A stretch of DNA of 32,596 bases from Chloroflexota bacterium (lineage in GTDB: Bacteria > Chloroflexota > Anaerolineae > Promineifilales > Promineifilaceae), in contig JAGNBF010000051.1 in assembly GCA_018004935.1 (NCBI GenBank), forward strand, positions 19,215-51,810, given 5' to 3'. Below the pieces are notes generated by a model. It searched no databases, was not told where the DNA came from, and saw only the letters and a list, made by a program, of their open reading frames with translations. The position numbers were made by a program, and so were the translations under genes. This document shows positions 24,070 to 32,450 of this stretch, piece by piece. Within the stretch, counting starts at the first letter, position 1. Every line of letters begins with the position of its first letter.

Positions 24070-24183
24070 GTACCTTCTCAATATTGTGAGGGAAACGTAG
24101 CCTGAGCCTGTCGAAGGCGGTTGGTTGCGACAAGTTCAACCAACATCTACTAACGTTCGGCAAATCTCTTGTTGAGGAAATAC
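24070..24183 (+). mobile_element. MITE-like element, family R2, supplying a ribosome-binding site
   Basis: Begins GTACCTTCTCAAT. The centre is GCCTGAGCCTGTCGAAGGC, then GGTTGCGACAAGTTCAACC. The right end GTTGAGGAAATAC corresponds to the degenerate terminal repeat. That end contains GAGGAAA, which is placed as the Shine-Dalgarno sequence of the gene starting at 24187. Confidence 0.65.
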
Positions 24184-24186
24184 GTT

Positions 24187-24591
24187 ATGCCTTTTTATGA
24201 TTATCGTTGTCGAGATTGCGGCCGCAGAGTTCGGCTCTTCCTGTCTTATAAAGAATATGATACTACCCAACCAGTATGTACCCATTGCCAGAGTCAAAAC
24301 TTGAAACGGCTCATCAGCCGTATCGCCCTGGCCAAATCGGAAGAAAACCGGATGGATTCACTGATGGACGATCCTTCTTTGGCGGGGTTGGATGAGGAAG
24401 ATCCCCGGGCCTTAGGTAAATTTATGCGTCGCATGAGCCACGAGATGGGGGAAGAGTTAGGGGATGAGTTTAATGAGGTGGTAGGACGCCTGGAAAAAGG
24501 GGAATCGCCTGATTCAATTGAAGCCTCTATGCCAGAACTGGCAGATGGGGGTATGGGAGGTATGGGGGCCGGATTGGGGGATGATTTCTAA
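24187..24591 (+). CDS. FmdB-type zinc ribbon protein
   Basis: 134 residues. The N-terminal zinc ribbon MPFYDYRCRDCGRRVRLF uses Cys8 and Cys11, paired with Cys31 and Cys34 in VCTHCQ; this is the FmdB/CxxC_CXXC_SSSS putative regulatory family. After it comes an acidic helical part (FMRRMSHEMGEELGDEFNEV) and a Gly/Met-rich end (DGGMGGMGAGLGDDF). The family name comes from a formamidase-operon regulator, but the function of most members is unknown. The start at 24187 has GAGGAAA 6 nt before it, inside the end of an R2 element. It converges with tmk; the stop codons are 6 nt apart with no terminator between them. Confidence 0.85.
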   Translation: MPFYDYRCRDCGRRVRLFLSYKEYDTTQPVCTHCQSQNLKRLISRIALAKSEENRMDSLMDDPSLAGLDEEDPRALGKFMRRMSHEMGEELGDEFNEVVGRLEKGESPDSIEASMPELADGGMGGMGAGLGDDF

Positions 24592-24597
24592 ACCGGT

Positions 24598-25233
24598 TTA
24601 CCCTTCACAAAAACGACCCTGGCGAATGCGGCCGCGCACGACCTGCCGTATTTCTGCCTGCACCATCGTAATGGGCCTTTCTGCATTGATTATTACCCAG
24701 CGAGACGGATCCTCTTCTGCTAAACGGAAATAGCCTTGCCGTACCCGCTGATGAAACACCACGGCTTCCCGATCCAGGCGGTTCATTTCCTCACCGCCAT
24801 TTTGGCGCCGGGCCAGCCCTGCTTCTACATCTACATCCAACAAAAGCGTCAGATCCGGCTCTAACCCCCCAGTCGCAAACCGGGTGATCTGGCGCAAGGT
24901 GGCCACATCCAGGCCACGCCCGTACCCCTGGTAAGCCAGCGTGCTATCCGCATAGCGATCACACAAAACAATTGATCCCTGTGCCAAAGCCGGGCGGATG
25001 AGTTCCCCCACCAGTTGTGCTCGTGAGGCAGAGTAGAGGAGAAGTTCCGCGGCCGCGGTCATAGCTGTGTTACTGACATCATGCAGACACGCCCGAATTT
25101 GATCACCAATCGCTGTCCCACCCGGCTCACGCGTAGCAATAACCTGCCGACCTTGCTCCTGCAAATGCGTTACTAATAATTTAATCTGCGTCGTTTTGCC
25201 ACTGCCCTCAGGGCCTTCAAAAGTTATAAACAT
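24598..25233 (-). CDS. tmk: Thymidylate kinase
   Basis: 211 residues. The P-loop is GPEGSGKTT at 7-15, the substrate motif ATREPGGTAIGDQIR follows near residue 35, and DRYADSTLAYQGYGRGL near 92 is the dTMP-binding DR(Y/F) block. EPDLTLLLDVD and a lid region rich in Arg complete the fold. The enzyme phosphorylates dTMP to dTDP for DNA synthesis. I chose the ATG at 25233 because it opens at the P-loop strand, as in the family; an in-frame start 66 nt earlier would add a non-homologous stretch. It is last of a minus-strand run after a GNAT-like gene, the R3H ATPase and a small membrane protein. Confidence 0.95.
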   Translation of the reverse strand: MFITFEGPEGSGKTTQIKLLVTHLQEQGRQVIATREPGGTAIGDQIRACLHDVSNTAMTAAAELLLYSASRAQLVGELIRPALAQGSIVLCDRYADSTLAYQGYGRGLDVATLRQITRFATGGLEPDLTLLLDVDVEAGLARRQNGGEEMNRLDREAVVFHQRVRQGYFRLAEEDPSRWVIINAERPITMVQAEIRQVVRGRIRQGRFCEG

Positions 25234-25397
25234 AGGCGTTGTACATTTCCAATTTCGAGTGCCGGGTATGGTAAACCGAACCCAGAAGGTTGACAACATT
25301 TATCCAGCAATTGGGTGTGTGTCAAATCTGTGGTGACCAGAAAACCGCTGTGGGCAATTTCCTGTGAAAATAGCCTGTCAGTTGGGAAGCCCCTGTC

Positions 25398-25553
25398 TCA
25401 GGGAATCGGGGTGACAAAAGTACTCGTACTGCCAAACGCAAAACCAAACCCGCCAAAGAGCAAGAATAAAGCGGCGATCAGGCAACAACAAATAAGAATC
25501 ACGATGATAATAGCGGCTATTAACAGAACATTACGATCTGTGCTTGAATTCAT
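25398..25553 (-). CDS. 51-residue single-pass membrane protein
   Basis: Short open frame with a good ribosome-binding site (GGAG four to five nt before the ATG at 25553). The product is MNSSTDRN, then a strongly hydrophobic helix (VLLIAAIIIVILICCCLIAA) with three adjacent cysteines, then a Gly/Phe-rich stretch (LFGGFGFAFG) and a short Thr/Pro tail. It would span the membrane once. It lies between the R3H ATPase and tmk on the same strand, so it may be transcribed with them. Support is the ribosome-binding site, the position and the composition; no homologue is recognised. Confidence 0.6.
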   Translation of the reverse strand: MNSSTDRNVLLIAAIIIVILICCCLIAALFLLFGGFGFAFGSTSTFVTPIP

Positions 25554-25604
25554 TTTTCTCCATACCTGGCATCATTGTCTGTAAACTCTAACTTCCTGGT
25601 TTTA

Positions 25605-25634
25605 ACCTGACAGGCTTCTGAAAGCCTGTCAGGT
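25605..25634. repeat. Perfect hairpin after the R3H ATPase gene
   Basis: Arms of 13 bp (ACCTGACAGGCTT and complement) around a 4-nt loop. It starts 10 nt beyond the ATPase stop codon. On the minus strand it is followed by TTAAAACC, not a T-run, so it is more likely a repeat or RNA-stabilising structure than a strong terminator. Confidence 0.7.
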
Positions 25635-25643
25635 CTGGCGTGT

Positions 25644-27368
25644 TTATTCACCCATACTGGCATTAGCCTCATTTCGGGGGGTGCTAAAAATACGTACATG
25701 CCGGTTTGGCTCACGGCCATAGCTATGGGAAACCAGATTAGCCTGGCGGGCCATCTGATGCTGGTAACGTCGCAAGGACGGGTTAACTGGAGCCAGATCC
25801 ACACTTTGTTGCCCAGAATGGATCATCTCGATGGCGCGTTGTGCTTCGGCAATAGCGGATTCAAAAGGGTCATCATTGGAAGGGATAACATTCTCCAGGT
25901 TAAACGCATCGGCCAGGAAGCTATCTATCTGACTATTTGTATTGGCACGTAAGACATAGACAGAGACACGGCGCCGCTCGGCATCGCTGATGAGCTGGCG
26001 ACGCTTGCGGTATAGGCTCTTGAGAGTAACCAGCATGTTGGCCTGGGTCAGGTCATCAACGATTTCCAGAGGTACACGTAAGCGCCGGGCGGCCTGGATA
26101 AGCCGATTACGTGCCACCCCATAAGGGTATAACTTCACTGGGGGGCGGTCAGTAGATAAGGCAACGGGTTCAGATCGAGCGGCCGCGGCCGCGTAGTTAC
26201 GATTATTCCCTTCTACGGCCACAGGCACAGGTCGGCCATTGCCTCCGTTCACAACGCGTTCCCGACCCTCACCGCGTTGTCCCCGTAATTCCCGGTTTTC
26301 CCGGCTCTCGCGGCGGCTAGTTGCTCCAGGTGTCCAATAATACGATTCCTGCTGTTCGATATGAATCTGGCCTTCTTCGTCACGGGAACGTAATTCCACG
26401 GTGAGGGGGCGTTGCCGTAACATTTCATCTACCGCGGCCGCGACATCACGATGCACCACCAACTTTTGCCGATCCTGAATCTCAATCAAAATATCAAACG
26501 TGGGTGGTGAACGGCGTTCCAGGACAGTTTTTTGTGTGCCACGTCGCCGGGCTTCTTCGTCAGACAGGGTAACACTCTCAATACCCCCAATTAAGTCTGA
26601 CAGGGTGGGGTTGAGGAGCAAGTTTTCCAGAGTACGCCCGTGGGCCGTGCCGATGAGTTGAACGCCACGCTCGTTAATGGTACGCGCCGCGGCCGCTTCC
26701 TTCTCCCGGCCAATCTCATCAATAACGATGACTTCCGGGTTATGATTCTCAACCGCTTCGATCATCGTTTCATCCTGATGCGAGGGTCGGGGAACCTGCA
26801 TCCGTCGGGCTTTGCCCACCGCCGGATGAGGAATATCACCATCACCCCCAATCTCATTGGAAGTATCAACAATGATGACGCGCTTTTTTTCGGCCAGGAC
26901 ACGGGCCATTTCGCGGAGCATGGTGGTTTTACCCACCCCAGGGCGGCCCAGCAAAAGAATGCTGTGCCCTTCCTCCACGATGTCGGCCATGATGTCAATG
27001 GTGCCATAAACGGCGCGGGCGACACGGCAGGTCAGACCCACCACCGCGCCTTTCCGATTACGAATACCGGAAATACGATGCAGGGTACGGGCAATACCCG
27101 CCCGGTTATCATCATCAAAATCACCGATATTGTTCACTACCTGCTCAATTTCTCGGGTAGTTACTTCTTCTGGGCGTAGGATTATTTCCCCTTCTACATA
27201 GCGAGCACTGGGGAGCCGACCTAAATCCAGCACAATTTCTAACAGGTTGTTTTCCTGACCCGCTTGCCGGATGGCGTTTTGGATACTATCAGGCAATACT
27301 GCCAGGAGTGTTTGTAAATCTTCGTAGGCGTGTTTTTGTGATAGTTCGTAGTGTGTAAGTTGAGACAT
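25644..27368 (-). CDS. SpoIIIAA/Ycf45-type AAA ATPase with C-terminal R3H domain
   Basis: 574 residues. The N-terminal part (1-110) precedes the ATPase core, with Walker A GRPGVGKTT at 141-149 and Walker B VIVIDEIG at 213-220, followed by ERGVQLIGTAHGRTLENLL (sensor region). A polar linker rich in Arg, Glu and Gly (~345-415) leads to a C-terminal block. Its end, about 529-561, reads RRYQHQMARQANLVSHSYGR, then EPNRHVRIF; this is an R3H single-strand nucleic-acid-binding motif. Similar proteins in Cyanobacteria (Ycf45), plastids and Chloroflexota have an unknown role, presumably RNA- or ssDNA-linked. Four GCGGCCGC sites occur in it, two overlapping. It is 63 nt downstream of the GNAT-like gene and upstream of tmk. 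Confidence 0.88.
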   Translation of the reverse strand: MSQLTHYELSQKHAYEDLQTLLAVLPDSIQNAIRQAGQENNLLEIVLDLGRLPSARYVEGEIILRPEEVTTREIEQVVNNIGDFDDDNRAGIARTLHRISGIRNRKGAVVGLTCRVARAVYGTIDIMADIVEEGHSILLLGRPGVGKTTMLREMARVLAEKKRVIIVDTSNEIGGDGDIPHPAVGKARRMQVPRPSHQDETMIEAVENHNPEVIVIDEIGREKEAAAARTINERGVQLIGTAHGRTLENLLLNPTLSDLIGGIESVTLSDEEARRRGTQKTVLERRSPPTFDILIEIQDRQKLVVHRDVAAAVDEMLRQRPLTVELRSRDEEGQIHIEQQESYYWTPGATSRRESRENRELRGQRGEGRERVVNGGNGRPVPVAVEGNNRNYAAAAARSEPVALSTDRPPVKLYPYGVARNRLIQAARRLRVPLEIVDDLTQANMLVTLKSLYRKRRQLISDAERRRVSVYVLRANTNSQIDSFLADAFNLENVIPSNDDPFESAIAEAQRAIEMIHSGQQSVDLAPVNPSLRRYQHQMARQANLVSHSYGREPNRHVRIFSTPRNEANASMGE

Positions 27369-27431
27369 GATTCCGTAATACGTGATGGGTAGTGTGAAGT
27401 AAACGTTTACTACTCACACTCAACAGTTGAT

Positions 27432-28373
27432 TTACTGGCCGTCATAACGCTGAACCAAAGGAGCTGAATTGGGTACGGTTTTCCCTTTAATGAGGGTGGC
27501 CAAATCTACCTGTGCGGCCTGCGCCCGGTGGATGGTATGTTTTACCATCACGGCCTGGTTGCTCCAGAATTGAAAGCCATTTCGTTCCAATCCATTTTGG
27601 AGCCAGCTTTGATAGCGACGAACACAGCAATAAACGGGATGATCAGGATGGGGACGTTTGAGCCGGAGCGCGGCCGCAACGAACGTCTCTATTTTGGTAT
27701 CGGCATTGGGGTGAATGAAAAAACGCAACCAGGTTGCCGAAGGGCCATAATGCAGATGCACGACGGCGACTAATTCTTGCCCTTCCCGGAAAACCCAGCT
27801 TTCCCCTCTGTCTAAAGGGGGGAGTGGTTCAACGAGTTGAACCATTGGCGGGACGGTATGGGCATAGAGGAGTTGGATGTCCCAATCATCCAGGCTTTGT
27901 CGGGGACGAAATATATCAGCATGATCGTTTTCTCCTGCCTGTTGACTGATCCAGATATCCTGCCGCGTATAAACGGCAAAACCAGCCTGTTTCAGCCACA
28001 TCAGTTCTTCACCGTTTTCGTTTACTTCGGCGATGACGCTTTGTACGCCCCGGCTACCCAGTTCTGCAATCAGCTGATCTAAGAAACTAAGCCAGAGTCC
28101 ATCTGCGGCCGCGTTATCTGTTTGCAAAGCCGCCCGTACCATATGAGCGTGCACACCCGCATCATCCAGGTGAAGTTGGACGTAACCTTCCGCATCCCGT
28201 TCTTCAGCTTTCCAAACATACGTAGGAAACTGACCGCCAACCAACATACTGGTAATGGCTCCCCGTAAAGGGTGCCGATTGTTGGTCAGGGCAAACTCTG
28301 TGTGGAGGGTAATAACCTGGTCATTGAGCCGACGGATCAGGGCCAGGTCACGCAGATCAAAAGGTCTGATCAT
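27432..28373 (-). CDS. GNAT-like acetyltransferase, probably tandem-domain
   Basis: 313 residues. The N-terminal domain opens with MIRPFDLRDLALIRRLND and has GYVQLHLDDAGVHAHMV, then AELGSRGVQSVIAEVNENG and WLKQAGFAVYTRQDIW, the order of strands and helices found in GNAT N-acetyltransferases. The second half (~165-313) repeats the pattern more weakly (GQELVAVVHLHYG, WLQNGLERNGFQFW), so a tandem GNAT is likely. The acetyl-CoA loop is not well conserved. The ATG at 28373 is chosen because it begins the first GNAT strand; the 30 codons before it look non-coding. It is first in the minus-strand run with the R3H ATPase. The substrate is unknown. Confidence 0.7.
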   Translation of the reverse strand: MIRPFDLRDLALIRRLNDQVITLHTEFALTNNRHPLRGAITSMLVGGQFPTYVWKAEERDAEGYVQLHLDDAGVHAHMVRAALQTDNAAADGLWLSFLDQLIAELGSRGVQSVIAEVNENGEELMWLKQAGFAVYTRQDIWISQQAGENDHADIFRPRQSLDDWDIQLLYAHTVPPMVQLVEPLPPLDRGESWVFREGQELVAVVHLHYGPSATWLRFFIHPNADTKIETFVAAALRLKRPHPDHPVYCCVRRYQSWLQNGLERNGFQFWSNQAVMVKHTIHRAQAAQVDLATLIKGKTVPNSAPLVQRYDGQ

Positions 28374-28634
28374 TTGGAGAAAGTGTAACAAGAGCCAGGG
28401 GGGAAAGCAATAGCTTTCACAAGGATTTAACAGGACGTAAAGATACCCAGGTAATAGCTTCAACCCGCGCCGCGAAAACTGGCGATTCCCGCAGTTGTGC
28501 TATAATTCACAGAGACCGTTGCCTTTGCTATTACCCTGGTCAAATTTCTACCCACGCCAGTTCTGCCTTTCCGTGAGAGTCTCATTGATGGGGCCGGACT
28601 GGTCATCGTTCACTTCAGTTTGCAGGAGGTTTTT

Positions 28635-29093
28635 ATGTCAACCCTCATCCTCACTGTCCGTGAAAGCATACGCTATCGCGGCCGCAGTGGACATTATAGC
28701 TGGGTGGCACACCGCATCTCCGGCCTGGCCATCCTCTTCTTCCTCATCATGCATGTGTGGGACACAGCCAACACCCATTTCTACCCAGAGCTATACGCCT
28801 GGTCGGTGGAGCTGTTCAAATTTCCCCTCTTCGCCGTCGGTGAAATTGCCCTCATGGCCGCCGTGCTCTACCACGCCTTCAACGGCATCCGTATCACTCT
28901 GCTCGACTTCAAACCAGAGTTATGGAAACACCAAAAGAAAAGTGCCACCATCTCCTGGGGCCTCTTTTTCCTGGTTTTTCTGCCCATCGGCATTTACATG
29001 TTCACAGAACTCCTTCATCGCTGTAGTGAACTGGCGGCAGAAGGAGCCACCTGCTGGGTCATTCCTTCGTTGGCCTCCTATCTGCAACAATAA
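28635..29093 (+). CDS. sdhC: Succinate dehydrogenase cytochrome b subunit
   Basis: 152 residues with three membrane helices. The motif SWVAHRISGLAILFFLIMHV (22-41) carries the His/Arg/Ser residues near the quinone site. The haem-ligand candidate is His80 in LYHAFNGIRITLLDF. The protein anchors the SdhAB catalytic dimer and passes electrons to quinone. The ATG at 28635 has GGAGGT 5 nt upstream; a slightly earlier in-frame ATG at 28620 lacks it. It is first of sdhC-sdhD-sdhA-sdhB. The C-terminal ~20 residues (RCSELAAEGATCWVI) carry two cysteines and extend beyond the last helix. Confidence 0.92.
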   Translation: MSTLILTVRESIRYRGRSGHYSWVAHRISGLAILFFLIMHVWDTANTHFYPELYAWSVELFKFPLFAVGEIALMAAVLYHAFNGIRITLLDFKPELWKHQKKSATISWGLFFLVFLPIGIYMFTELLHRCSELAAEGATCWVIPSLASYLQQ

Positions 29094-29176
29094 CTCTAGC
29101 CTGCGTCGTTCCTCGTGCGTTATGGCGCTACAGTAACAACAACGCACCCCGCAACACGCAACACGTGAGAAGATCT

Positions 29177-29608
29177 ATGACCACCGTCGTCGGAACTGCC
29201 AAACACAAAATAACCATCCGCAAGGTTCGTGTCCCCGCCAACATAGAGCGATATGCCTTCATGTTTATGCGCTTATCCGGTGTTGCTTTACTCGTCCTGG
29301 CTGTGGGACACATGCTCATCCAACACGTCCTCAACAGCAGTGGCAACCTCACCCTGCATTTTGTGGCCCAACAATGGAACTCCTGGGGCTGGAAAGCCTA
29401 CGACATGCTTCTGCTGGCCTTCGCCATCATGCATGGCTTCAACGGCCTGCGCAATGTCCTGGAAGATTACATCCACAATCGGACCACCACTGCCTGGATC
29501 AACCGCTTCCTGGTTGTTTTCTGTATCCTGACCATCATCTGGGCCGGGATTGCGATTGCCTCGTTTGATCCACAAGCGGCGATTGATGCGGCGAACTCTT
29601 TGCCCTAA
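29177..29608 (+). CDS. sdhD: Succinate dehydrogenase membrane anchor subunit
   Basis: 143 residues, three membrane helices. The first holds FMRLSGVALLVLAVGHMLIQ, with the Arg/Ser typical of the anchor. His86 in AFAIMHGFNGLRNVLEDYI is the candidate haem or quinone-side histidine, mirroring the HAFNGIR motif of SdhC, so this is a type with histidines in both anchors. The gene starts 83 nt after sdhC. GAGAAGATCT before the ATG serves as a ribosome-binding site. It contains no GCGGCCGC site. R1 and TTATT-type repeats follow before sdhA. Confidence 0.9.
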   Translation: MTTVVGTAKHKITIRKVRVPANIERYAFMFMRLSGVALLVLAVGHMLIQHVLNSSGNLTLHFVAQQWNSWGWKAYDMLLLAFAIMHGFNGLRNVLEDYIHNRTTTAWINRFLVVFCILTIIWAGIAIASFDPQAAIDAANSLP

Positions 29609-29630
29609 GGGTTTGCTCAAGATTAAGTTG

Positions 29631-29661
29631 GGTGGCACGGTCAGGAGACCGACCACAGCAA
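29631..29661 (+). repeat. Dispersed repeat R1 within the sdh operon
   Basis: GGTGGCACGGTCAGGAGACC then GACCACAGCAA. Its right flank (CTCAAACGTTATTTGCGAGC) matches that of the copy at 7629. It lies between sdhD and sdhA. Confidence 0.8.
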
Positions 29662-29690
29662 GCTCAAACGTTATTTGCGAGCGAACCCTA

Positions 29691-29770
29691 CGTTATTGGT
29701 TATTCGTTATTCGTTATTGGTTATTCGTTGGGGTTCCTCCCAATAACCAATGACCACTAACCAATAACCC
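29691..29770. repeat. Tandem and inverted GTTATT repeats before sdhA
   Basis: Direct repeats of CGTTATTGGTTATT (29691-29728) face inverted copies CCAATAACCAATGACC and CCAATAACCC (29740-29770), so a stable hairpin can form just upstream of the sdhA start codon. A related run, GGTTATT in three copies, occurs after sdhB at 32387. Confidence 0.75.
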
Positions 29771-29783
29771 ACCGAGAACCACT

Positions 29784-31571
29784 ATGACCAAAGTACATAC
29801 CCACCAACACGATGCCATCATCGTTGGCGCAGGCGGGGCCGGTCTGATGGCCGCGCTATATGCCAGCAAAAATGCCAATGTCGCCGTCGTTTCCAAGCTG
29901 TACCCCACCCGCTCCCACACTGGCGCGGCCCAAGGGGGAATCAGTGCCGCCCTGGGCAACTTTGAAGAAGACCATTGGGAATGGCACGCCTTTGACACCA
30001 TTAAAGGGTCTGACTATCTGGCCGATCAGGATGCGGTAGATGTCTTGTGCAAAGAAGCCATTGACGCTGTGATCGAACTGGAGCATATGGGTCTGCCCTT
30101 TGACCGTTTCCCCAACGGCAAAATCTCCCAACGCCGTTTTGGCGGTCATACCAACAACGAGACCAAAAAACCGGTGCAACGAGCCTGCCACGCCGCCGAC
30201 CGTACCGGGCACATGATTTTGCAGACGCTTTATCAACAATGCATCAAAAACAAAGTTAATTTCTTTGATGAATTCCATGTGGTAGACCTGATTCGGGTAG
30301 GAGATGCCGTGGCCGGGATTGTGGCGGTGGAGATTTCCACCGGAGATTTCCACATTTTCCACGGCAAAGCGGTTATGTTCGCTACTGGAGGCTGGGGCCG
30401 TTGCTGGGAAGTTACCTCGAATGCACATTCTCTCACCGGGGATGGGGCGGCTATCTGCTTCCGCCGGGGTGTGCCCATGGAAGATATGGAATTTTTCCAG
30501 TTTCACCCCACCGGCATTTATAAGCTGGGTATCCTGATTACCGAAGGGGTACGTGGTGAGGGGGGTATTCTTTTAAATGGCAAAGGGGAGCGTTTCATGG
30601 AGAAATATGCCCCCACCATCAAAGACCTCGCCAGCCGTGACGTGGTTAGCCGGGCGATTTTCCTGGAACTGCGTGATGGCAATGGGGTCAATGGGCAAAA
30701 TTATGTCCATCTGGATGTGACTCCGGCTACCGTCAACAAATATTTTGAATTGGCGGGAGAATCGCGCCGTATTACGCGTGAGGATATTGAGCAAAAATTG
30801 CCGGACATTGCCGACTTTACCCGCACTTACCTGGGAATTGACCCGGTGGAAGAGCCGATGCCGATTCAGCCTACGGCCCATTATGCGATGGGTGGCATTC
30901 CTACGGATGTGGATGCCCGTGTTTTGGCGGATGCGAAGGGGAATGTGATTACGGGGTTGTATGCCGCCGGGGAAGTGGCCTGTGTGTCTGTGCATGGGGC
31001 TAACCGGTTGGGCACAAACTCGCTGGTAGACCTGGTGGTGTTTGGTCGCCGGGCAGGGATGCACATTGCCGCCAACGTGCATCAGATGGCTTTGCCGCCG
31101 TTGCCAAAGGACGCGGCCGCGACCGTCATCGCCGAGTTTGAGCGCATCCGTAACGGCAAGGGTAAAGTTAAACCCTACGAACTACGCAAACAGATGCAGA
31201 AAACAATGACCGACAACGTGGGTGTTTTCCGCACTGCCGAAAGCATGAACCAGGCCATGCAAGACCTGAAGCAGTTACGCCAGGAATACAGTGCCAATAT
31301 CGCCATTGACGATAAAGGTAACCGGTTTAACACGGATATACTCGAAGCCTGGGAATTGGGTTGCCTGTTGGAACTGGCGGAAGTAACCGCCTTCGCCGCG
31401 GGCAACCGTACTGAAAGCCGGGGGGGCCATGCCCGTGAAGATTATCCTAACCGGGACGATGCTAACTGGCTCAAACATACCTTCTGCCACAAAAAAGGGG
31501 AAGGGCAATTCGACCTGGAATACAAACCTGTCACGATTCTGCGCCATCAACCGAAGGAGCGCGTGTATTAA
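29784..31571 (+). CDS. sdhA: Succinate dehydrogenase flavoprotein subunit
   Basis: 595 residues, full length. The FAD-binding GAGGAG is at 15-20. His45 in [12 protein letters not shown] is the covalent FAD attachment site. [20 protein letters not shown], then GEGGILL, is the substrate and catalytic region, and [20 protein letters not shown] the C-terminal part of the FAD domain. The subunit oxidises succinate to fumarate and passes electrons to SdhB. Fumarate reductase activity cannot be excluded by sequence. The gap to sdhD is 175 nt and is filled by repeats. One GCGGCCGC site is at 31114. Confidence 0.95.
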   Translation: MTKVHTHQHDAIIVGAGGAGLMAALYASKNANVAVVSKLYPTRSHTGAAQGGISAALGNFEEDHWEWHAFDTIKGSDYLADQDAVDVLCKEAIDAVIELEHMGLPFDRFPNGKISQRRFGGHTNNETKKPVQRACHAADRTGHMILQTLYQQCIKNKVNFFDEFHVVDLIRVGDAVAGIVAVEISTGDFHIFHGKAVMFATGGWGRCWEVTSNAHSLTGDGAAICFRRGVPMEDMEFFQFHPTGIYKLGILITEGVRGEGGILLNGKGERFMEKYAPTIKDLASRDVVSRAIFLELRDGNGVNGQNYVHLDVTPATVNKYFELAGESRRITREDIEQKLPDIADFTRTYLGIDPVEEPMPIQPTAHYAMGGIPTDVDARVLADAKGNVITGLYAAGEVACVSVHGANRLGTNSLVDLVVFGRRAGMHIAANVHQMALPPLPKDAAATVIAEFERIRNGKGKVKPYELRKQMQKTMTDNVGVFRTAESMNQAMQDLKQLRQEYSANIAIDDKGNRFNTDILEAWELGCLLELAEVTAFAAGNRTESRGGHAREDYPNRDDANWLKHTFCHKKGEGQFDLEYKPVTILRHQPKERVY

Positions 31572-31639
31572 GAGACTGAGAGATTGAGAGACGAAGAGTT
31601 TGACGGTTCAATCTCTTCGTTTCTGAGTCGCTTAGTCTC
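31572..31639. repeat. Imperfect inverted repeat between sdhA and sdhB
   Basis: GAGACTGAGAGATTGAGAGA, then CGAAGAG, faces CTCTTCG, then CTGAGTCGCTTAGTCTC. It lies right after the sdhA stop. It could form an intra-operon hairpin that influences the relative amount of sdhB message. Confidence 0.65.
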
Positions 31640-31658
31640 CTTCTTCAAGGAGACCGTC

Positions 31659-32384
31659 ATGCAAGTACAACTGCGGGTCCGCCGCTATAACCCGGAAAAA
31701 GACCAAAAACCCTACTGGGGTGATTACACCTTGCAAAACGTCAACCGCACCGACACGGTTCTCGACCTGCTTCATCGCGTTAAATGGGAAATTGATGGCA
31801 CGTTAGCCCTACGCCGCTCCTGTGCGCATGGGGTGTGTGGTTCTGATGCCATGCGTATCAATGGGGCCAATGCTCTGGCCTGCAAAACTCTGGTCTCCCG
31901 TCTGGCTGAGGCTGGAGCACCCACAGTCAAAATTCAGGTGGAACCGATTCTGGGGTTGGCGGTGGAGAAAGATTTAATCGTCAACATGGATCCGTTCTTT
32001 GAGCATTATCGTTCGGTGTTGCCGTACATGGTCAATAATGATCCTGTGCCCGCCAATGGCCGGGAACGGCTACAATCGCCAGAAGACCGGGCGCGGTTCG
32101 ATGATACGACCAAATGTATTTTGTGTGCCGCCTGCACTACTTCTTGCCCCAGTTTTTGGGCCAACGATAAATATGTCGGCCCGGCGGCCATTGTCCAGGC
32201 CCATCGTTTCATCTTTGACACCCGTGATCAGGCGACGGCTGAACGGCTTCAGGTGGTGGGTGATACGTTTGGCGTATGGCGTTGCCGTACAGCCTTCAAC
32301 TGCACCAATGCCTGCCCCCGTGAGATTGAGGTGACGAGGGCGATTGCTGAGGTGAAGCAAGCGTTGGCGACAGGCGAAGTGTAA
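31659..32384 (+). CDS. sdhB: Succinate dehydrogenase iron-sulfur subunit
   Basis: 241 residues. The [2Fe-2S] domain has Cys55, Cys60 and Cys75 in SCAHGVCGSDAM ... ALAC, with Asp63 in the third ligand position, as in E. coli SdhB. The C-terminal domain has Cys153, Cys156 and Cys159 (CILCAACTTSCP) with Cys163, then Cys209, Cys215 and Cys219 (NCTNACPREI), giving the [4Fe-4S] and [3Fe-4S] clusters. The protein links SdhA to the membrane anchor. AAGGAG precedes the ATG at 31659, 87 nt after sdhA. It is the last gene of the operon; a strong terminator follows. Confidence 0.95.
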   Translation: MQVQLRVRRYNPEKDQKPYWGDYTLQNVNRTDTVLDLLHRVKWEIDGTLALRRSCAHGVCGSDAMRINGANALACKTLVSRLAEAGAPTVKIQVEPILGLAVEKDLIVNMDPFFEHYRSVLPYMVNNDPVPANGRERLQSPEDRARFDDTTKCILCAACTTSCPSFWANDKYVGPAAIVQAHRFIFDTRDQATAERLQVVGDTFGVWRCRTAFNCTNACPREIEVTRAIAEVKQALATGEV

Positions 32385-32386
32385 AC

Positions 32387-32409
32387 GGTTATTGGTTATT
32401 GGTTATTGG
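32387..32409 (+). repeat. GGTTATT tandem repeats after sdhB
   Basis: Three copies of a 7- to 8-nt unit (GGTTATT) directly between the sdhB stop codon and the terminator, related to the repeats before sdhA. Confidence 0.7.
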
Positions 32410-32410
32410 C

Positions 32411-32450
32411 AAAAGCCGCCTTATACAACGTAAGGCGGCTTTTTTGTTTT
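32411..32450 (+). terminator. Rho-independent terminator of the sdh operon
   Basis: Stem AAAAGCCGCCTTA with TAAGGCGGCTTTT, a short loop, then TTTTTTGTTTT. The final 146 nt of the window show no further gene. Confidence 0.92.

Noticed and set aside
23870-24163. N-terminal extension of the FbiB-like nitroreductase
   Set aside because: The extra ~98 codons run through an R2 element and GC hairpins. The flavin domain begins normally at the ATG at 23869.
25315-25584. 89-codon plus-strand frame between tmk and the R3H ATPase
   Set aside because: It lies antisense to the small membrane protein gene, which has a good ribosome-binding site and a clear membrane helix; the plus frame has neither.
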